This document shows positions 33,531 to 47,574 of a stretch of 64,000 bases of DNA, piece after piece; the stretch's first letter is position 1; each line of letters opens with the position of its first letter. The notes beneath the pieces were generated by a model, which worked only from the letters and a program-made list of their open reading frames with translations, ran no database searches and was not told where the DNA came from. The DNA comes from Polytrichum commune. Its lineage: Eukaryota > Streptophyta > Polytrichopsida > Polytrichales > Polytrichaceae. The stretch covers positions 42,979,554-43,043,553 of the forward strand of contig OX485803.1 in NCBI GenBank assembly GCA_950295325.1. The letters run 5' to 3'. Both the position numbers and the translations under genes were made by a program.

Positions 33531-34626
33531 AAACCGGCAGGATGGGAACGGCAAAAAGACCATCAAGCTACATCAAGAATGTGACCCTGCTATAAACTAT
33601 TTTATTTTTCCCTCAAATGCCACGTGTCATAGTCAATTGGTTGGGACCTCTTAGAATATGATGTAGACAATGAATTTAAGTAGAGATGTGCCTGATCCCT
33701 ATAACATTGGCATGGTACCATTGTTTGTTTTTTAACTAAACTTAGGCATACTTTGACACAAGATAATTGGAGAGGGGAGTAAACTCCGGTACAAATCAAC
33801 ATCATGGCAGCTATAGTAGTGATTCCCTAAATACCTTAAAAAATCTCCAACCGGCCACTAAGTATTTAACTGGCCCTGCCCATCAATTGAAGCATTCCCC
33901 CATCTCATGTTCAAATTGAATTGTGGAGGGGGGAGTAATTGAACATTTTGAAAGTGATGCAATAATCAATTTAGAAGGCTCATAACATTACTCAACATCC
34001 ACTATTTGTTCAATGCCCTCAGAATAAAATAGTTGGATATTTGAAAAGCTCATGCTTAACATTGTTATATACCAAGGACGCACTAAACAAATAGTAGGTG
34101 TTGAGTAATGTTGTGGTAGGTGTCAACCCCTAGCCTAATATTTGCCCCCCACCCCCAACTAAAGAATACTATGTCACACCTAAACACATATTTTAGGACC
34201 TTGTCCACCTCCACATCCCCTAGCACAAACTCAAACTCAAAGTCTACATGGAGATTATTTCATGCAACGATATCAAGTGCCTCACATAAAGCTTACATTG
34301 TACTCAACAAATGCAAACTTAAGAAATGTCAAGCCCTAGTTACCCTAGATTAAGCTCTTCCCTCATCCCATATGCTAGCCATTCTATAAGATATGGTCCA
34401 TCTATTGAAAAATAAAGATTCCACCCCCCCCCCTCTTTTACATTTCCTTACAAAATTGGTAAGAAGGGGACAACCAACAGACCATCTTCGTTTCTTTTCC
34501 TTTGGCTTTCTTGAGTTGGATCCTCTTATACCATATATATTGGCTATTGATCACGCCACTCTAATTAGTGAGAGTGTTGTGCAAGGGCAAAACTAACAAA
34601 ACATATATATTATAGAAAACCACCCA
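33531..34626. other. Intergenic, small inverted repeat only
   Basis: No gene seen. A 29-bp inverted repeat occurs at about 33,981-34,010 and 34,084-34,113 ('actcaacatccactatttgt' and its mate), bounding roughly 130 bp, perhaps a tiny MITE. Confidence 0.45.
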
Positions 34627-35170
34627 TAAGGTAAGCAAGCCTAGTCCAATTATCTAAATTGGACACATGTATTTGAGATAGGTGTGTAAAAACTGACATA
34701 TAATGCGTGAAGAGATTATACTATTTGTCTTTTTGAAAGAAAAAAAACAAAATTATTCTAGGTTCAATGATCACAATGTGAGATGCACCTATAATGGACA
34801 ACTTTTGCATTTCAACGTATGTGGAGGTTTGTTAGCAAAATAAAGACAACATGAGCACATCATTAGTTCAAGTGCGGAACACGAGAGTATGTCTTTCTAT
34901 TCTTGAAGTCAAAGTGATCGAATATCATTTGAAGTCTTGAAGTGAAGATCATGGATGGTCTATGATGGGTTTCATTTGCACATGTACACATCATACGTGG
35001 AATATATACCTATATGTTAAAATCCATTACATGAGCCTATATAATCATTCAAGAAGAAAAAGATGTTCACTTTGATAAAGAACAAGAATACTCCAAACTT
35101 TATGAGGAAAATAGTTATGACATCGATTCAAGTGTGCTAATCATCTCATACTCAATTGAGTCAAATGCAT
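34627..35170 (+). repeat. Repeat family A copy, diverged
   Basis: Begins 'taaggtaagcaagcctagtc' and includes the family motif 'gttcactttgataaag' near 35,070. The right end is unclear. Confidence 0.55.
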
Positions 35171-35232
35171 GTTTATTATCTCAAGGGAAGTGGGTGCAAA
35201 GGTAAGTGTCAATTTTTAAGTCCACTCCAAAC

Positions 35233-35531
35233 CTTAAGCCTAGTGGGTTTACATTAGGGTCTGGGTCCAAAATAGACCTTACATTAGGACTCAAATTGGA
35301 TCCAAGCTTGAAAATAGGTTCCTCAACTTCAGGAGGTTGTTTCTTAAGCAAGGACTATTGAGATTTGATAGAAAAGTGATGGCATGCTAATTGAAACTAC
35401 ACTTTTCCATAACTTTGGACCCTCAACCTAATGTTAACTCCTTGGGTCCAAAATTTGGCACTCGACCAATAAGTTCACTCGGTTATGGAGTTTCTTTGGT
35501 CTTGGACCCTAATGTAAACCTACCCTAAGTT
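35233..35531. repeat. MITE-like element, ~300 bp, upstream of eL43
   Basis: The left end 'gggtttacattagggtct' and the inverted right end 'taggtttacattagggtcc' are near-identical. The element is non-coding and ends about 205 bp before the eL43 start codon, so it borders the promoter. Confidence 0.7.
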
Positions 35532-35584
35532 ACATAATGCAGGATTGCACACATGTAGGCTATCTCGACCGGGCTGTCCGGTAC

Positions 35585-35600
35585 GTTAGACCGGTCTAAC
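35585..35600. repeat. Perfect 16-bp palindrome in the eL43 promoter region
   Basis: GTTAGACCGGTCTAAC is its own reverse complement and lies about 135 bp upstream of the start codon. It could be a site for a dimeric transcription factor. This is inference from symmetry only. Confidence 0.6.
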
Positions 35601-35627
35601 CGGTGACGGAGGAAGGGGTTGGTACCA

Positions 35628-35636
35628 AAACCCTAG
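35628..35636 (+). promoter_or_regulatory. Telo box in the eL43 promoter/leader
   Basis: AAACCCTAG, the plant telo-box motif, is typical of ribosomal protein gene promoters, where it helps coordinate expression in dividing cells. It is about 100 bp upstream of the start codon. Confidence 0.65.
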
Positions 35637-35735
35637 CCGTTCCGCGAACTCCTTCTCTTTCGCAGACAGGCTCCATAGCCACACCTGCCTCCCGCTCCCC
35701 GTCGCCGCTGTCCGCGCCCTCGGTCCGCTTCAGCC

Positions 35736-37785
<2,050 letters not shown>

Positions 37786-39828
37786 ATTGCTGGACATTTA
37801 TAAAGGTGACTGAAGTTTTGTATTCTCTGTACCACAGAGATTTTACTACAGTTATTGCATATAATTCTGACAGAAATTATTGCCATCAATACTCAAAGCT
37901 TTCTGGGAATCTAATTGGCAAACATCTATCAAGTTATTGTCATGAGTCTTGAGTCTCACTTTCTTGGCTCTTTCTTTATTTTCAGGAAGTCAACATATTA
38001 AAATCTAGGAATATAGTTGTCGTTGTGCAGTCCAAGTTGGGTGGAAGTCTAGGAAGAGTATGAGTGATGACAATTTGGCCAGAGTCAAATGTGGACTTTG
38101 TCCCTTCGCATATAGTATTAGGTGGCATGAAGGCCAAAGCACAAAAAACTATCATTGGTGTTCGAGGGTCTTAGGTTTTGGATGTGGAGATGATTTTGAT
38201 TCCTTGTTGTGCTTGTTTGCTCACTAAACATGTGTTCCAAGAGTGTACACTTTACAAAGCCGTCATGGACCTAATCAACCAAGGTCCGGATTACTTCAAA
38301 ACTAGCAAACCATTTGCATGGGGTGTAGATGTAGTGGAATCTAGAAGTTAATTTGGAAACACACTTCTATGATACCTCTCAATGATAACATGGGAATCCA
38401 ATGGAATCAACATAGCTTCTATGATACCACGTGGGTTTACAAAATATATAGGTATGAACTTTGGGGGAGGTAAGGGTGGGGTTCAAATCTACACAATGGA
38501 TTTTAATGATACCTCAATGGATTCCATTCAATGCTCTCTTGTCAAACATGTTGCTTCTGTTTGGGCAATTACAAATCAATAATTTACTAGAAGTGATCAG
38601 AAAAAACTGTTTTAAATGGAAGAACTGCTACCCCTGAGGCCTATCCAATCAATACTGAAAACATGAACCTCATAGCTATTCTCTGTTTTACTGCTCAGGT
38701 TACAAAGAGTGTAGAACTTGAGAATTGGGATATTACTTTATGACACTTGAATCATCAAGTGACACAAAAACGAACAAAAAAATCATTGTATATGTTAGTT
38801 AGCATCAGACACCTTGCACAATGAAGAATTTAGTGGTTATAAGTTGGTGTGCATGTGTCATTGGTATTAACAACTTGGCTTGGCTATCTCCTTTCCCAAA
38901 GCCAAGTTATAATTTTTATTGCAGCTTATTAACCAATTTTGAAAGCATCGTCTTTATGTTGCTCCAAAATTACAAGACCGTTGGAAAACTCTTTAACTCA
39001 TGAGTGAGGAGGTAAGAGGATGCACGACATTCGGTTGTCACAAATTTGATGGGTGTGCATTTTAACTTCATTTCTTTGAACTTCTCCGAACTTTCACTTG
39101 TTTTCAAAGAATGCTATGTGAATCCTCCTCCAAAACCATGTCTGGCTTTTAGACGCAAGTCAAGATGGGTTAAGAAAAAAATGGTAAACGGCTTCATAGG
39201 GTGTATGAGATTTCTTTAAGGGAGGTCGCGCTACACATTGAACCATTTGAAAATCAAATAAGTCACACTCATGAGAAAGTATGATGGTTTTTAAGGTGGG
39301 TTTTTTAAGAACAATTCAACATGTGAGGTAATTGTAATCTATAATTCACCTAATTATGTGCACGTGAAAACCATGTAACAGCCCCATGAATCCTTCTAGG
39401 GTTGAATTGATTTTGAGACTTTAATCACGTTCAGAGAGTTGTATTAGTATAGTGAGATTCAATTGAAATGAGTTCATTGCAACCCTTCATGATGCTTGAA
39501 GTTCTAGTCATCAAAGAGGGCACTTCATTTCATCTTTATAGTTTTTGGAATGCAGTTTTCAGATCGAAAGCCTCAACCATGTAGAAACAACATGTGGAGG
39601 AGGAACAAATAATTTTTGCATCTTCCACTAAAACTAAGGGATTTTGCAACTTACAACTCTTCGACCATTGCTTCATGTTGGTTGACAACACTCTCTTTGC
39701 ACTATTCTTAAAGCCTATTACAACCCCCCTCACTTCGTGTATTTTATTTTATTTGGTAATACGATTTTGATCCTATAATGTTGTTTACTCACATGAATAT
39801 ACATTAATAACAAGTCAAATACATAAAT
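37786..39828. other. Intergenic, no gene seen
   Basis: The eL43 3' UTR occupies the start. The rest is AT-rich with no supported gene, RNA or clear transposon ends. Confidence 0.45.
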
Positions 39829-39829
39829 A

Positions 39830-40198
39830 TCAAGATAAGTGTGTTCTAAACAACCACTTTTAGCTATCCACCTACTTCTTGTAGGATAAGTAACATGCAA
39901 TTACTACAAGACGATTAATAAGTCCAAATTGTTCTTGTATAAATTTTAGAACTTATATGTATATCTTATTCACTATCAAAGTGAAGATTTTATTTCTCAT
40001 GCCTAATCAAATAAGTTCCCTTAATTAAATCAAGTACTGAGCCTAGAATAGTTGACAAATTTTATGCATATACTTTAATATTTTTTAAACAAATATTTTT
40101 ATGATCTCCGTTCTTAGTTCCACACCTCAACACACACGACTCAAATATGGTGTCTATTTAATAACAAAAGTAACCGGTTTAGGCCCGTTTACTTTAAG
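39830..40198 (-). repeat. Repeat family A copy, upstream of QCR8
   Basis: On the minus strand it starts 'aaagtaaacgggcctaaacc', contains 'aaaatcttcactttgatag', and ends at about 39,830 with an inverted 'aagataagtg'-type tip. It lies just 60 bp upstream of the QCR8 first exon. Confidence 0.65.
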
Positions 40199-40259
40199 AA
40201 TGAACTTGTGAAGATCTTTAATCCAACGTCAAAACCGGAAGCGACCGGTCGCCGGAATC

Positions 40260-42334
40260 ATGCGACCTGACAGGCAGGTCAGCTCGTCTTCTCCTTCGGC
40301 TCATTGCGGCGAGACGCAAGCATTAGGGTTCGCACATTTGAGCTCTCAAAATTCCAAGGTAACCACGCACATTCTCATCGTTGTCAGTTCTCGCTATTGG
40401 ATCGCCGTCCTTTTGCGACGAGGTTTGTTTCACATCTTGGGTTTCGCTGTGGAGGTTGGGTCATAGAAGTTTGTAGAAGAGGATAGTGCTAATGTTTTTA
40501 GAAGCAGCATCATTTTGTTCCACTTACTCGAAAGGCTTCTCGTGTCAATCTAGTCGGAATCTTTCCTGTGCCAATTATTTCCAGAGGGGCGTGCTGTCTA
40601 AGGGTGTCATTTTGGGTGATGGGATGTGAACATCCATAGAGTTAGTGAATCCGTTAGGGTTATGTCGTGCTTATTTCCCCAGCCCTTACACCAATCTTTT
40701 TGGGCGAAAGGTTTCTGTCCCAGTCCAGTCGCAATTTCTAGAGAAGATTTTGTAGCCAGCGGGTTTTGGGAATTCTGATGTGGTGGCCAGAGGATTGGTT
40801 TTGGAGGATGGAACGTAGACATCCTTAGTGAATTCTTTAGGGTTGGTGCATGAGCATGTCGTACTTGTTTCTCTATCCCATGGGAGAATGTTATTGCGGA
40901 AGGTTTTCTGTTTTAGTCCAGTAACATGTTCCAGAGAAGAGTTTCTAGCCATTGGGTTCTAGCAATTCTGATGTGTATTTTACTGCACCAATAATTTCCA
41001 GATAGTTATGGTGGCGGTTTGGGTGATGGATTGTGAACATCCTCAGTGACTTTCTTAGGGTTGTTGCATGGTCATGTTATGCTTGTTTCAATAGCCCTTG
41101 CACATGTTTTTGTTACGAAAGTTTTCAATGCCAGTTCAGTTAGATCTTCTAGAGTAGAGTTTCTAGCCAGTGGTAGCGGTCTGGGTGGTGAGTTCTGGAT
41201 GGTAATTCTGTTGAGAGGGTTGGTTTTATGGCTTGCAGAGTTGGGGATTCGGTTGCGGTAAATTCGTTACCATGGGGAAGATGCCAGTTAAACTGAGAGC
41301 GGTGACCTATACCCTCTCCCCATACCACCAGCATGTCTTCTCGGGCCTCTACAAGGACTTGCCCTACAAGCTGGGCAAGAAGTTCAACGAGAATTGGGTT
41401 TCGGCCCTCACTCTTCTCACTCCCGTCTTGGGCACCTACTGGTTAGTTAGTTCTAAGCCTTATTCCTCATTCTCTAATGTCACTTAAGGTAGGTGGGGCC
41501 TTATTTGGTTAATTTTTTGCTGTTTGCTATTCTGATCCGGAGGGTTAAATTTCTTGTGCTTCCGCAAATTGTAATAGAAGAAGCCCGTATCAATCCCAGA
41601 AAGTTTTGGAGCTAATCTCGAATTATTAATAATTATCAAAGTCCGTCGACAATGAGCCATAAGAAGGCGACACCCCCCCCCCAATATTGTTGACTATTGA
41701 GCCTAGAATGGTTATTTTTTTTGAACATGTAGTCGAACCTATTTTTAAACACATGGTGCCTTGGTGGTGCACCCAACTTACTCCACCACTCAAATGCAGG
41801 TGTTTTGTTAAGATAAGTAGCCGAAATAGGCCCGTTTAACTTTGTTACAATTGTTGCTCCCTCGTATTGGGTTAAGTCATTCTCCAGAATTTGTCCACCC
41901 GGCCTGTACAATTTTCAGTTGTTATCTCATGCGTCATGGAGCTTGGTTGGGGTAATTAGTAGGTATCAAAAGATGGTTCCAGATGAATCTGGTCTAGGGT
42001 CTCTAGCTTTTAGTTCCAATATGTGTATTGTATGGGCTGCCAAGGTGATAGTTTAGGAGATCCTAAAGGAACTACCGGAGAAGAAAGAGTTTATCTGTGC
42101 CCTTCTATCTATTCTAAAGCACATAAGTAGATATGGACATTGAAAGGTTGATATCTGCAACTTGTGCCTTATCTTCAGAGTTCAGATCAGTGTCTGATTT
42201 GTTTTGGGCTGGGAGATGGGGCCTGTTTCTGTATTGTATCTGAGTTTTTATCAAGACTCTAAATATTTTGGCTTGGAATGTACAGGTATGCTGAAAACTA
42301 CAAGGAGAAGGAGAAGCTGCACCACCGTTACTGA
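40260..42334 (+). CDS. QCR8: Cytochrome b-c1 complex subunit 8 (QCR8), with a possible in-frame N-terminal extension
   Basis: A small inner-membrane subunit of mitochondrial respiratory complex III. The usual 72-residue protein is encoded by 41,272-41,441 and 42,286-42,334, joined in frame at the GTYWYAENY segment. It shows KMPVKLRAVTYTLSPYHQH, a single membrane segment around WVSALTLLTPVLGTYW and the C-terminus EKEKLHHRY. Upstream, a first exon (40,260-40,358, then gtaacc) joins an acceptor at 41,237-41,238 and stays in frame through 33 + 11 codons to the normal Met. So either this is a 5'-UTR exon, as I would expect, or a 44-residue extended form (starting MRPDRQVSSSS) can also be made. If only the standard form is used, the CDS begins at 41,272. 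The first intron contains three diverged ~200-bp tandem units; the second contains repeat family A. Confidence 0.9.
40323..40330 (-). promoter_or_regulatory. Telo-box-like motif in the QCR8 leader exon
   Basis: TTAGGGTT on the plus strand (AACCCTAA on minus) within the first exon. Common near plant housekeeping gene starts; role inferred. Confidence 0.35.
40611..41210 (+). repeat. Three diverged tandem units in QCR8 intron 1
   Basis: Units start at about 40,611, 40,799 and 41,018 with related openings ('gggtgatgggatgtgaacat', 'ggaggatggaacgtagacat', 'gggtgatggattgtgaacat'). Each also has a 'ttagggtt' motif and a 'tctagagaag' or 'ccagagaaga' motif in the same order. Periods are about 188 and 219 bp. 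Divergence is substantial, so the array is old. Confidence 0.8.
41690..41855 (-). repeat. Repeat family A fragment in QCR8 intron
   Basis: On the minus strand it reads from 'aaagttaaacgggcctattt' through 'gagtggtgg' to 'ctaggctcaatagtcaac', matching the 5' half of the family. Confidence 0.65.
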
Positions 42335-42805
42335 GCGTACATGGGAGTGATAGCCTCTTACTACAGAGGCCATCTGTCCAATTCAGAGTTCTATGTTGAA
42401 GATTCTAAGTTTCATGTAGATATAAGGCTGCACATTGTGCAGGTTGAGGATTTAAGTTTCAGCAACATGTCTCCATTGTCAGCAGAAGTATGTTAGCAGA
42501 ACAGGATCATGTTTTGTGCTGTGCATTGATCGTTGAATGAACAAGAGAGCGGTACTTTCGCTCAACTTTTACGTGTCTTGTACCCTTGTACTTTCAAGAC
42601 AGATCTTAAATGGTTGCTTTTCCCTGTAAGCTATGAAATACAATTCCAATCTGTAAACTCTAAATTTTGGTTGATCTGTGAATGTGGATGGAGAAGCCAG
42701 GTTCAGTTGCAGAGAAATTTGGAGCCTGCCATGAATTAATATGAATTTCAAAAGAGACGGCCCGGGAGCCATGACTCGGTTGCATAGGCCCCTGCCCCAT
42801 TTATT

Positions 42806-42973
42806 ATTCACTATTGATTGTAGAATGGGTAACAAATTTTGAGCATGTAGTCCACTCTTGTAATTACATGTCTTTTTAGTGTCCACTCTTAGATCACACA
42901 TGTTGTCATGCACCACTCAAATATAGGTGTCAATATAAGATAAGTAACCAAATTAGGCCTGTTGACCTTAAGT
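42806..42973 (-). repeat. Repeat family A fragment downstream of QCR8
   Basis: Minus-strand match to the 5' half of the family ('aaggtcaacaggcctaattt', 'gagtggtgcatgac', 'agacatgtaatt'). Confidence 0.65.
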
Positions 42974-43562
42974 GAGCAGAATCTTGTACGTGAACAGACT
43001 ACCGACAAGGGTCCTGACTTCACTTATGAAAGTTGCAGTGTGTTTTAGGGCTGGTACCACCTTCAACTTCTAAGGACTGCAAGAATATATGTAGACTAAT
43101 TTGACGTTGGAATGATTTTGTGGATACTGTGTGAACCTGATTTGAGTAGATTACAATGAAATATTACCTTGGACCTACATCAAAGCCTTCATCTGTTATT
43201 GTTTACCTAACTATAGATAACTTAAGAATTCTTGGATATTTCAGGTTCTGTTTATCTGAATAGTGGGTTAGCAAGCAAGTCACCTTACATATGACAATTA
43301 ACATCCAGCATAGTACATGACTACACAATCAAACCAGTCACAATTTTGTAAGCTGGTCCATTTACAGAAGACATTACAATCCTGCCTTCATTTATAGACT
43401 TCAATGTTACATGATTCCATAATAAGGTTCAGAGAAAATCTGGACCCTTCTGTGTCTGAGGTAATGTAACGTCTTGTAACATGATGCCCAACTCACAGTT
43501 TCTTGCATTACCCTGCGAGGACTGGAAAATCTACATGCTAAGAGTATCCATGTACAGAGACC
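42974..43562. other. Intergenic, no gene seen
   Basis: Lies between QCR8 and the 3' end of the convergent trigger-factor-like gene. It probably contains the latter's 3' UTR near 43,400-43,562. Confidence 0.4.
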
Positions 43563-46500
43563 TCAAGCCGCAAGCACCTCAGAGTCAGCTTCCTCAGACT
43601 TTGGTTCTGCCTCTTTTGCCTCCTCCAGTTCAAGAGTTGCATCAAACCCAAACTCTTTCCCAGGCTCAAAAACAGCATCAAGTTCGTCAGCATTCTGATC
43701 CGTCACCAGATTCTTTTTTGCATTGATTCCTTCCTGATTCCAGACAGCAGAAACATCCAACTCCTTCAAACTCATATTCTTGTACAGATAGATACTCCAC
43801 ACAATTAAAAGGAACTAATTGCACCAGGTACACTTTAAACTTTAAACTTGGCTGAGGGGTGTGAACATAAAGTTGTGAAGGCCCTTGAAACTCATCTGAA
43901 GGCCATACCATGGAAAAATTGAAATTGAGGTTTGTGTGGCCACATGCCTTAAGTGTAGTGTAAAGACATGTGCAACTAGCTCTCAACATAATGCTATTTC
44001 ATTGCTATTTTATTCATGCACGCCCTTCTACACAATAAGTTGCAATGAGTCAAGGGTTGAAGTGTCATGGTCTACCCGTTTTCGGTTTTTGTCTTGGATG
44101 TAAAATCCGGTAGACCATGCAACATTGCCCATTGCATGCCATGTAGGACTCCATGTAAGTTTTTCATCCATTCAAACTTCTTTGATCCATTAGGCCCTCA
44201 AGCTCGAGTAGGGTGAAGTGGGATGGTTGCAGTGCTTTCCACCAATCAAAGACTTTAGAAGTCAATGGTCACAGACCCTCAAGCTCTGGTATAAAGTGCA
44301 CCTTTACATGTGCTCATTAATAGTGTTATATACAACTTTGCAAACAATCCCTAAGATTAATCAACCCTTGATTGTTCAACTGACAAGAATGGGAGTCAAA
44401 CTTACCTTCTCAACATACTCAACCAGGATTGTCCGCACAATCTCCTCAATTACAAACTTTCGCACCCTTGTCAGTCCCATCATGTTGACCAGCACACTTG
44501 TGGGGACCTGGTCAAATGTTCAGATTAAAATAAGCATCCTTCAAAAATGCTGAGCAGTGTCCAGGTAGATTTTTGGGCGACATAGGTCAAAATCCTAGTG
44601 ATTCCAAGTCCAACTGGTTACATGTTGCAATCTTTCGGTTTCTCTTTATTAATTTGAGGCATATTCCATAAATTCATCTTAAATGATTGGTAATTTTCCT
44701 GAAGTCTTGAACTTCAACCAGTTCATCTGTAACAAGTGGTCACTTCTCCCCGTTCATTGATGCTGTGATAACCACAATACATATTTCCTCTAAAGTAGGC
44801 AGGAGAGGTACATTTAAAACTTGATGTTCATTCCCAAGCAAACCAAATTTTGGATGAGAAGCACGTCCAGTCTTTCAGCAATTATTGTACAGCAATGAAA
44901 CAACAGGTGGATGAGGCAAAAAACTTACAATTGATGTCTTTCCTGGAAGTCGAATGGTTTCAGCAGTTGCCCCAAATCATGCAAGAAATTGTACTCGTCA
45001 GATCATACGTAGTATTATTCCTTTCTTTTTCTACTCAGGCAAAGAAATAATACATTTTTCGCAAGACATGTAGGAATATTTGTAGAGATGAAAAGGAAGT
45101 GACATTTCTATCCTATTCCTCTCAACATGTAATGACACTGCCTCTTCTTGCAGATATGGTGCCAGAAATGACAGACTTTTAGGGTCAAGGACAAACTGTA
45201 GAAACTAAAAAGAAGCATGAAAAGTTGAATCAAGAAAGAATTGACCTCCTTTTGCCTTCCGAAATCCAGGGACAGGAGGGGCATTTTTAGCAAGACCTCG
45301 CAAAACTGTGTCAAAGGCCCTTTGTGTGTCTTTACCAGACAAATCTACCCTCAACTGCATCCACCACACAGACAACAATCAGTGAACTGCATCATTGTCA
45401 ATATATTTAAGAACCATTTGGGACTTGTCAATGCATTTGAGAGAAGAAGCCCCGAGTTTTCCAGCACTCAAACTCAGTCAACTGAATCTCTAATCTGAAG
45501 TGTATACAGTTCCAAACATCCGGCTCACATGTTAAGTAATTTGCTGTAAGTAATATGGAGGCTTTGAGTAAAGAGGTGGTTGCCACCTATTCTCACTTTG
45601 AGCTTCTGATCTTGAGGGGGCTGAGCCTCAATTTTAGCATCCTTGATCAATGACAATGAGCTTTTACTAGGCAACGTTGCTGCCAAAACCACCAAAACCA
45701 TCCCAAATCAACACCCATCAAATACATTTTTTATTTTTGCAAAATTTTTTCATTGAGATTATAGACCTCATAATCCAATCAAGATGGAAGGAGAGAAAGA
45801 CATACAAAGCAATTCCATTCAAGTGACACACAGTTATCCTATGAGGCGGGCCCTCATGTGAAGATTTCAGCCTTGCTAGAAATTCATACTAAAAATAAAC
45901 CTCCACAAAAACATACAGCTTAAACCTCATTTGATAGCTATCTTTAAACCTAACCATCTCAGGCTTACAAATCTTTTATAGTCCTCTCCAAAGAAAAAGA
46001 GTTCTATGAATAATACCTTGGCTGAAGTCAGCTGCAGAACTTTGAGATGATCTGTACTCATATTTGACAGCAGAGGGCTGTACTGGTACCCTATGGTGGA
46101 TTGGACCACTTGGACGTTTGACCCTGCATAAAAAGCATTGCATAACCCACAAATGTTTTTTAAGCTACACACACAACAAAAGCATACTACATAAGGTCAA
46201 ACTTTCCTTCATGGAAACAAGTGAGAATACTACTTCAACAGAACCGGAAATAGATGCAAGTGCAGACAGGAACACATGTACCTCAAAATTGGAGATCCAA
46301 AAAGAGTCGATGATGACCGCCCACAACCACATTGAGAAGAAGAGTAATTGCAGTTTGCACTGCTCTCCCTTGAGAGTCGCTGTTATGGCAGCCACATGAA
46401 ATATAAGATTTTAGGTTCATGTCAATAGTAGGTAAGCATTTATGCTGACAAAAGTCCCCTAATGCTTAACCTGACATGAATCACAAGAACAAGAGAAAAT

Positions 46501-47574
46501 TCTGCACAGCCAACCGAAAACCTAGAATCTTGCATGACAAGCTAGAGAATATATTCATAAGCAGATTTCTGAATGGTAAGAGACACACTTGGCAACTGTG
46601 TTTAGTTTGTTTATGCCACTGTTGCAGGTCAGTTTAGTCTCAAATAAACCAGATATTTGGTTTAGATCCATCAGTTTTACATAAACCCCAACATACCACA
46701 ATAATTTGCAAGAGCAATTTTACCTCAATGAGTGGAAGACATCCACTGCATTGTGGTTGGCAATTGGAATATTAGATACTTCAACAAGCAAAAAACGAGA
46801 AGCATTCAAATATTTAACATAGAATGAAGTTAGCCATCAGAATCTTGTCCCCTCCTCGAATTCTTCACTTGAGGTAAAGCTCACATGGACAATGTACAGG
46901 TAGCAGAATGAACTGACGCTGCTACAGAAGCTCCAAAGAGCTAAAAAACGTCACAGGGTTTTAGAAAGACAAAAAGAAAAGAAAAATGTAGGCAACGAAT
47001 GATATATTGCAGACCAGAACTCTAGTAAGATTGACAGGACGTACAAAGAAATAACAGGTTTTGTGCTAGCCCGACTGAGATTCACTACAAAAGATTGACA
47101 CTTCTGAAAAAATGAGAACAGGTCTACCCTCCCCTCCCCTTATAAAAATTAACAAAATGACAACAATAGAGCCAGAAGGATTGAAACCAGGGGGAACACA
47201 CAAAATTCTCACCAGTGTTAGAAAATTGCACCAACATTTCACATTTTTATGGGAAATGATTGACATGACTAAAATATGGCGTTCGATAAGCAAGCTCAGG
47301 GAAATTGGGTTGGGAACTTGGACGACCCAACATGTGGAAGAACACTCAAAAATCCCCGAATCAATTTTCCCCATTGCCAAATTTTGACACAACATTTCTC
47401 ATCATCTCCTCACTCTGGAAAGTGAAGAACTAAACCCCCAAATTGGAGGGAACTGCGACACCATGCAAAGGCAAGACAAGACGAGGCAAGGAAAGGGCGA
47501 GTGAGGAGTCTAACCGAGGATGTTGAGGGGCCACATTGCAGTGCTGTGGGGGAAACCAATGCCGCCATCGCCAT
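43563..47574 (-). CDS. Trigger-factor-like protein, plastid-type (N-terminal domain only)
   Basis: The family shares the ribosome-binding N-terminal fold of bacterial trigger factor, a nascent-chain chaperone, and resembles Arabidopsis At2g30695. Supported minus-strand exons are 45,641-45,597, 45,354-45,246, 44,942-44,929 (14 nt), 44,507-44,406 and 43,778-43,563, all in phase. They give KIEAQPPQDQKLK, LRVDLSGKDTQRAF, NAPPVPGFRKAKGGKTSI, VPTSVLVNMMGLTRVRKF and a C-terminal GKEFGFDATLELEEAKEAE followed by an acidic tail. There is no peptidyl-prolyl isomerase domain. The 5' part is less certain. A likely first exon is 47,574-47,515 (MAMAALVSPTALQ, transit-peptide-like), an exon at 46,123-46,017 has good splice sites, and another possible Ser-rich one lies near 46,370-46,278. 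I could not join these in one frame. Confidence 0.8.
44540..44770. repeat. Dispersed repeat family B copy in an intron of the trigger-factor-like gene
   Basis: Shares 'ccaagtccaac.ggttacat', a following 'tttctttatta' and 'gattggtaattttcctgaag' with 57,590-57,790 (same order) and partly with 24,475-24,560. Confidence 0.6.
44929..44942 (-). other. 14-nt microexon of the trigger-factor-like gene
   Basis: On the minus strand the exon GAAAGACATCAATT is preceded by cttccag and followed by gtaagt. It completes the codon left open by the upstream exon (GGA G) and yields K-G-G-K-T-S-I before VPTSVL. This is the spacing expected from family members, which have a KGGKT-type motif there. Without it the flanking exons do not join in frame. 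Confidence 0.85.
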
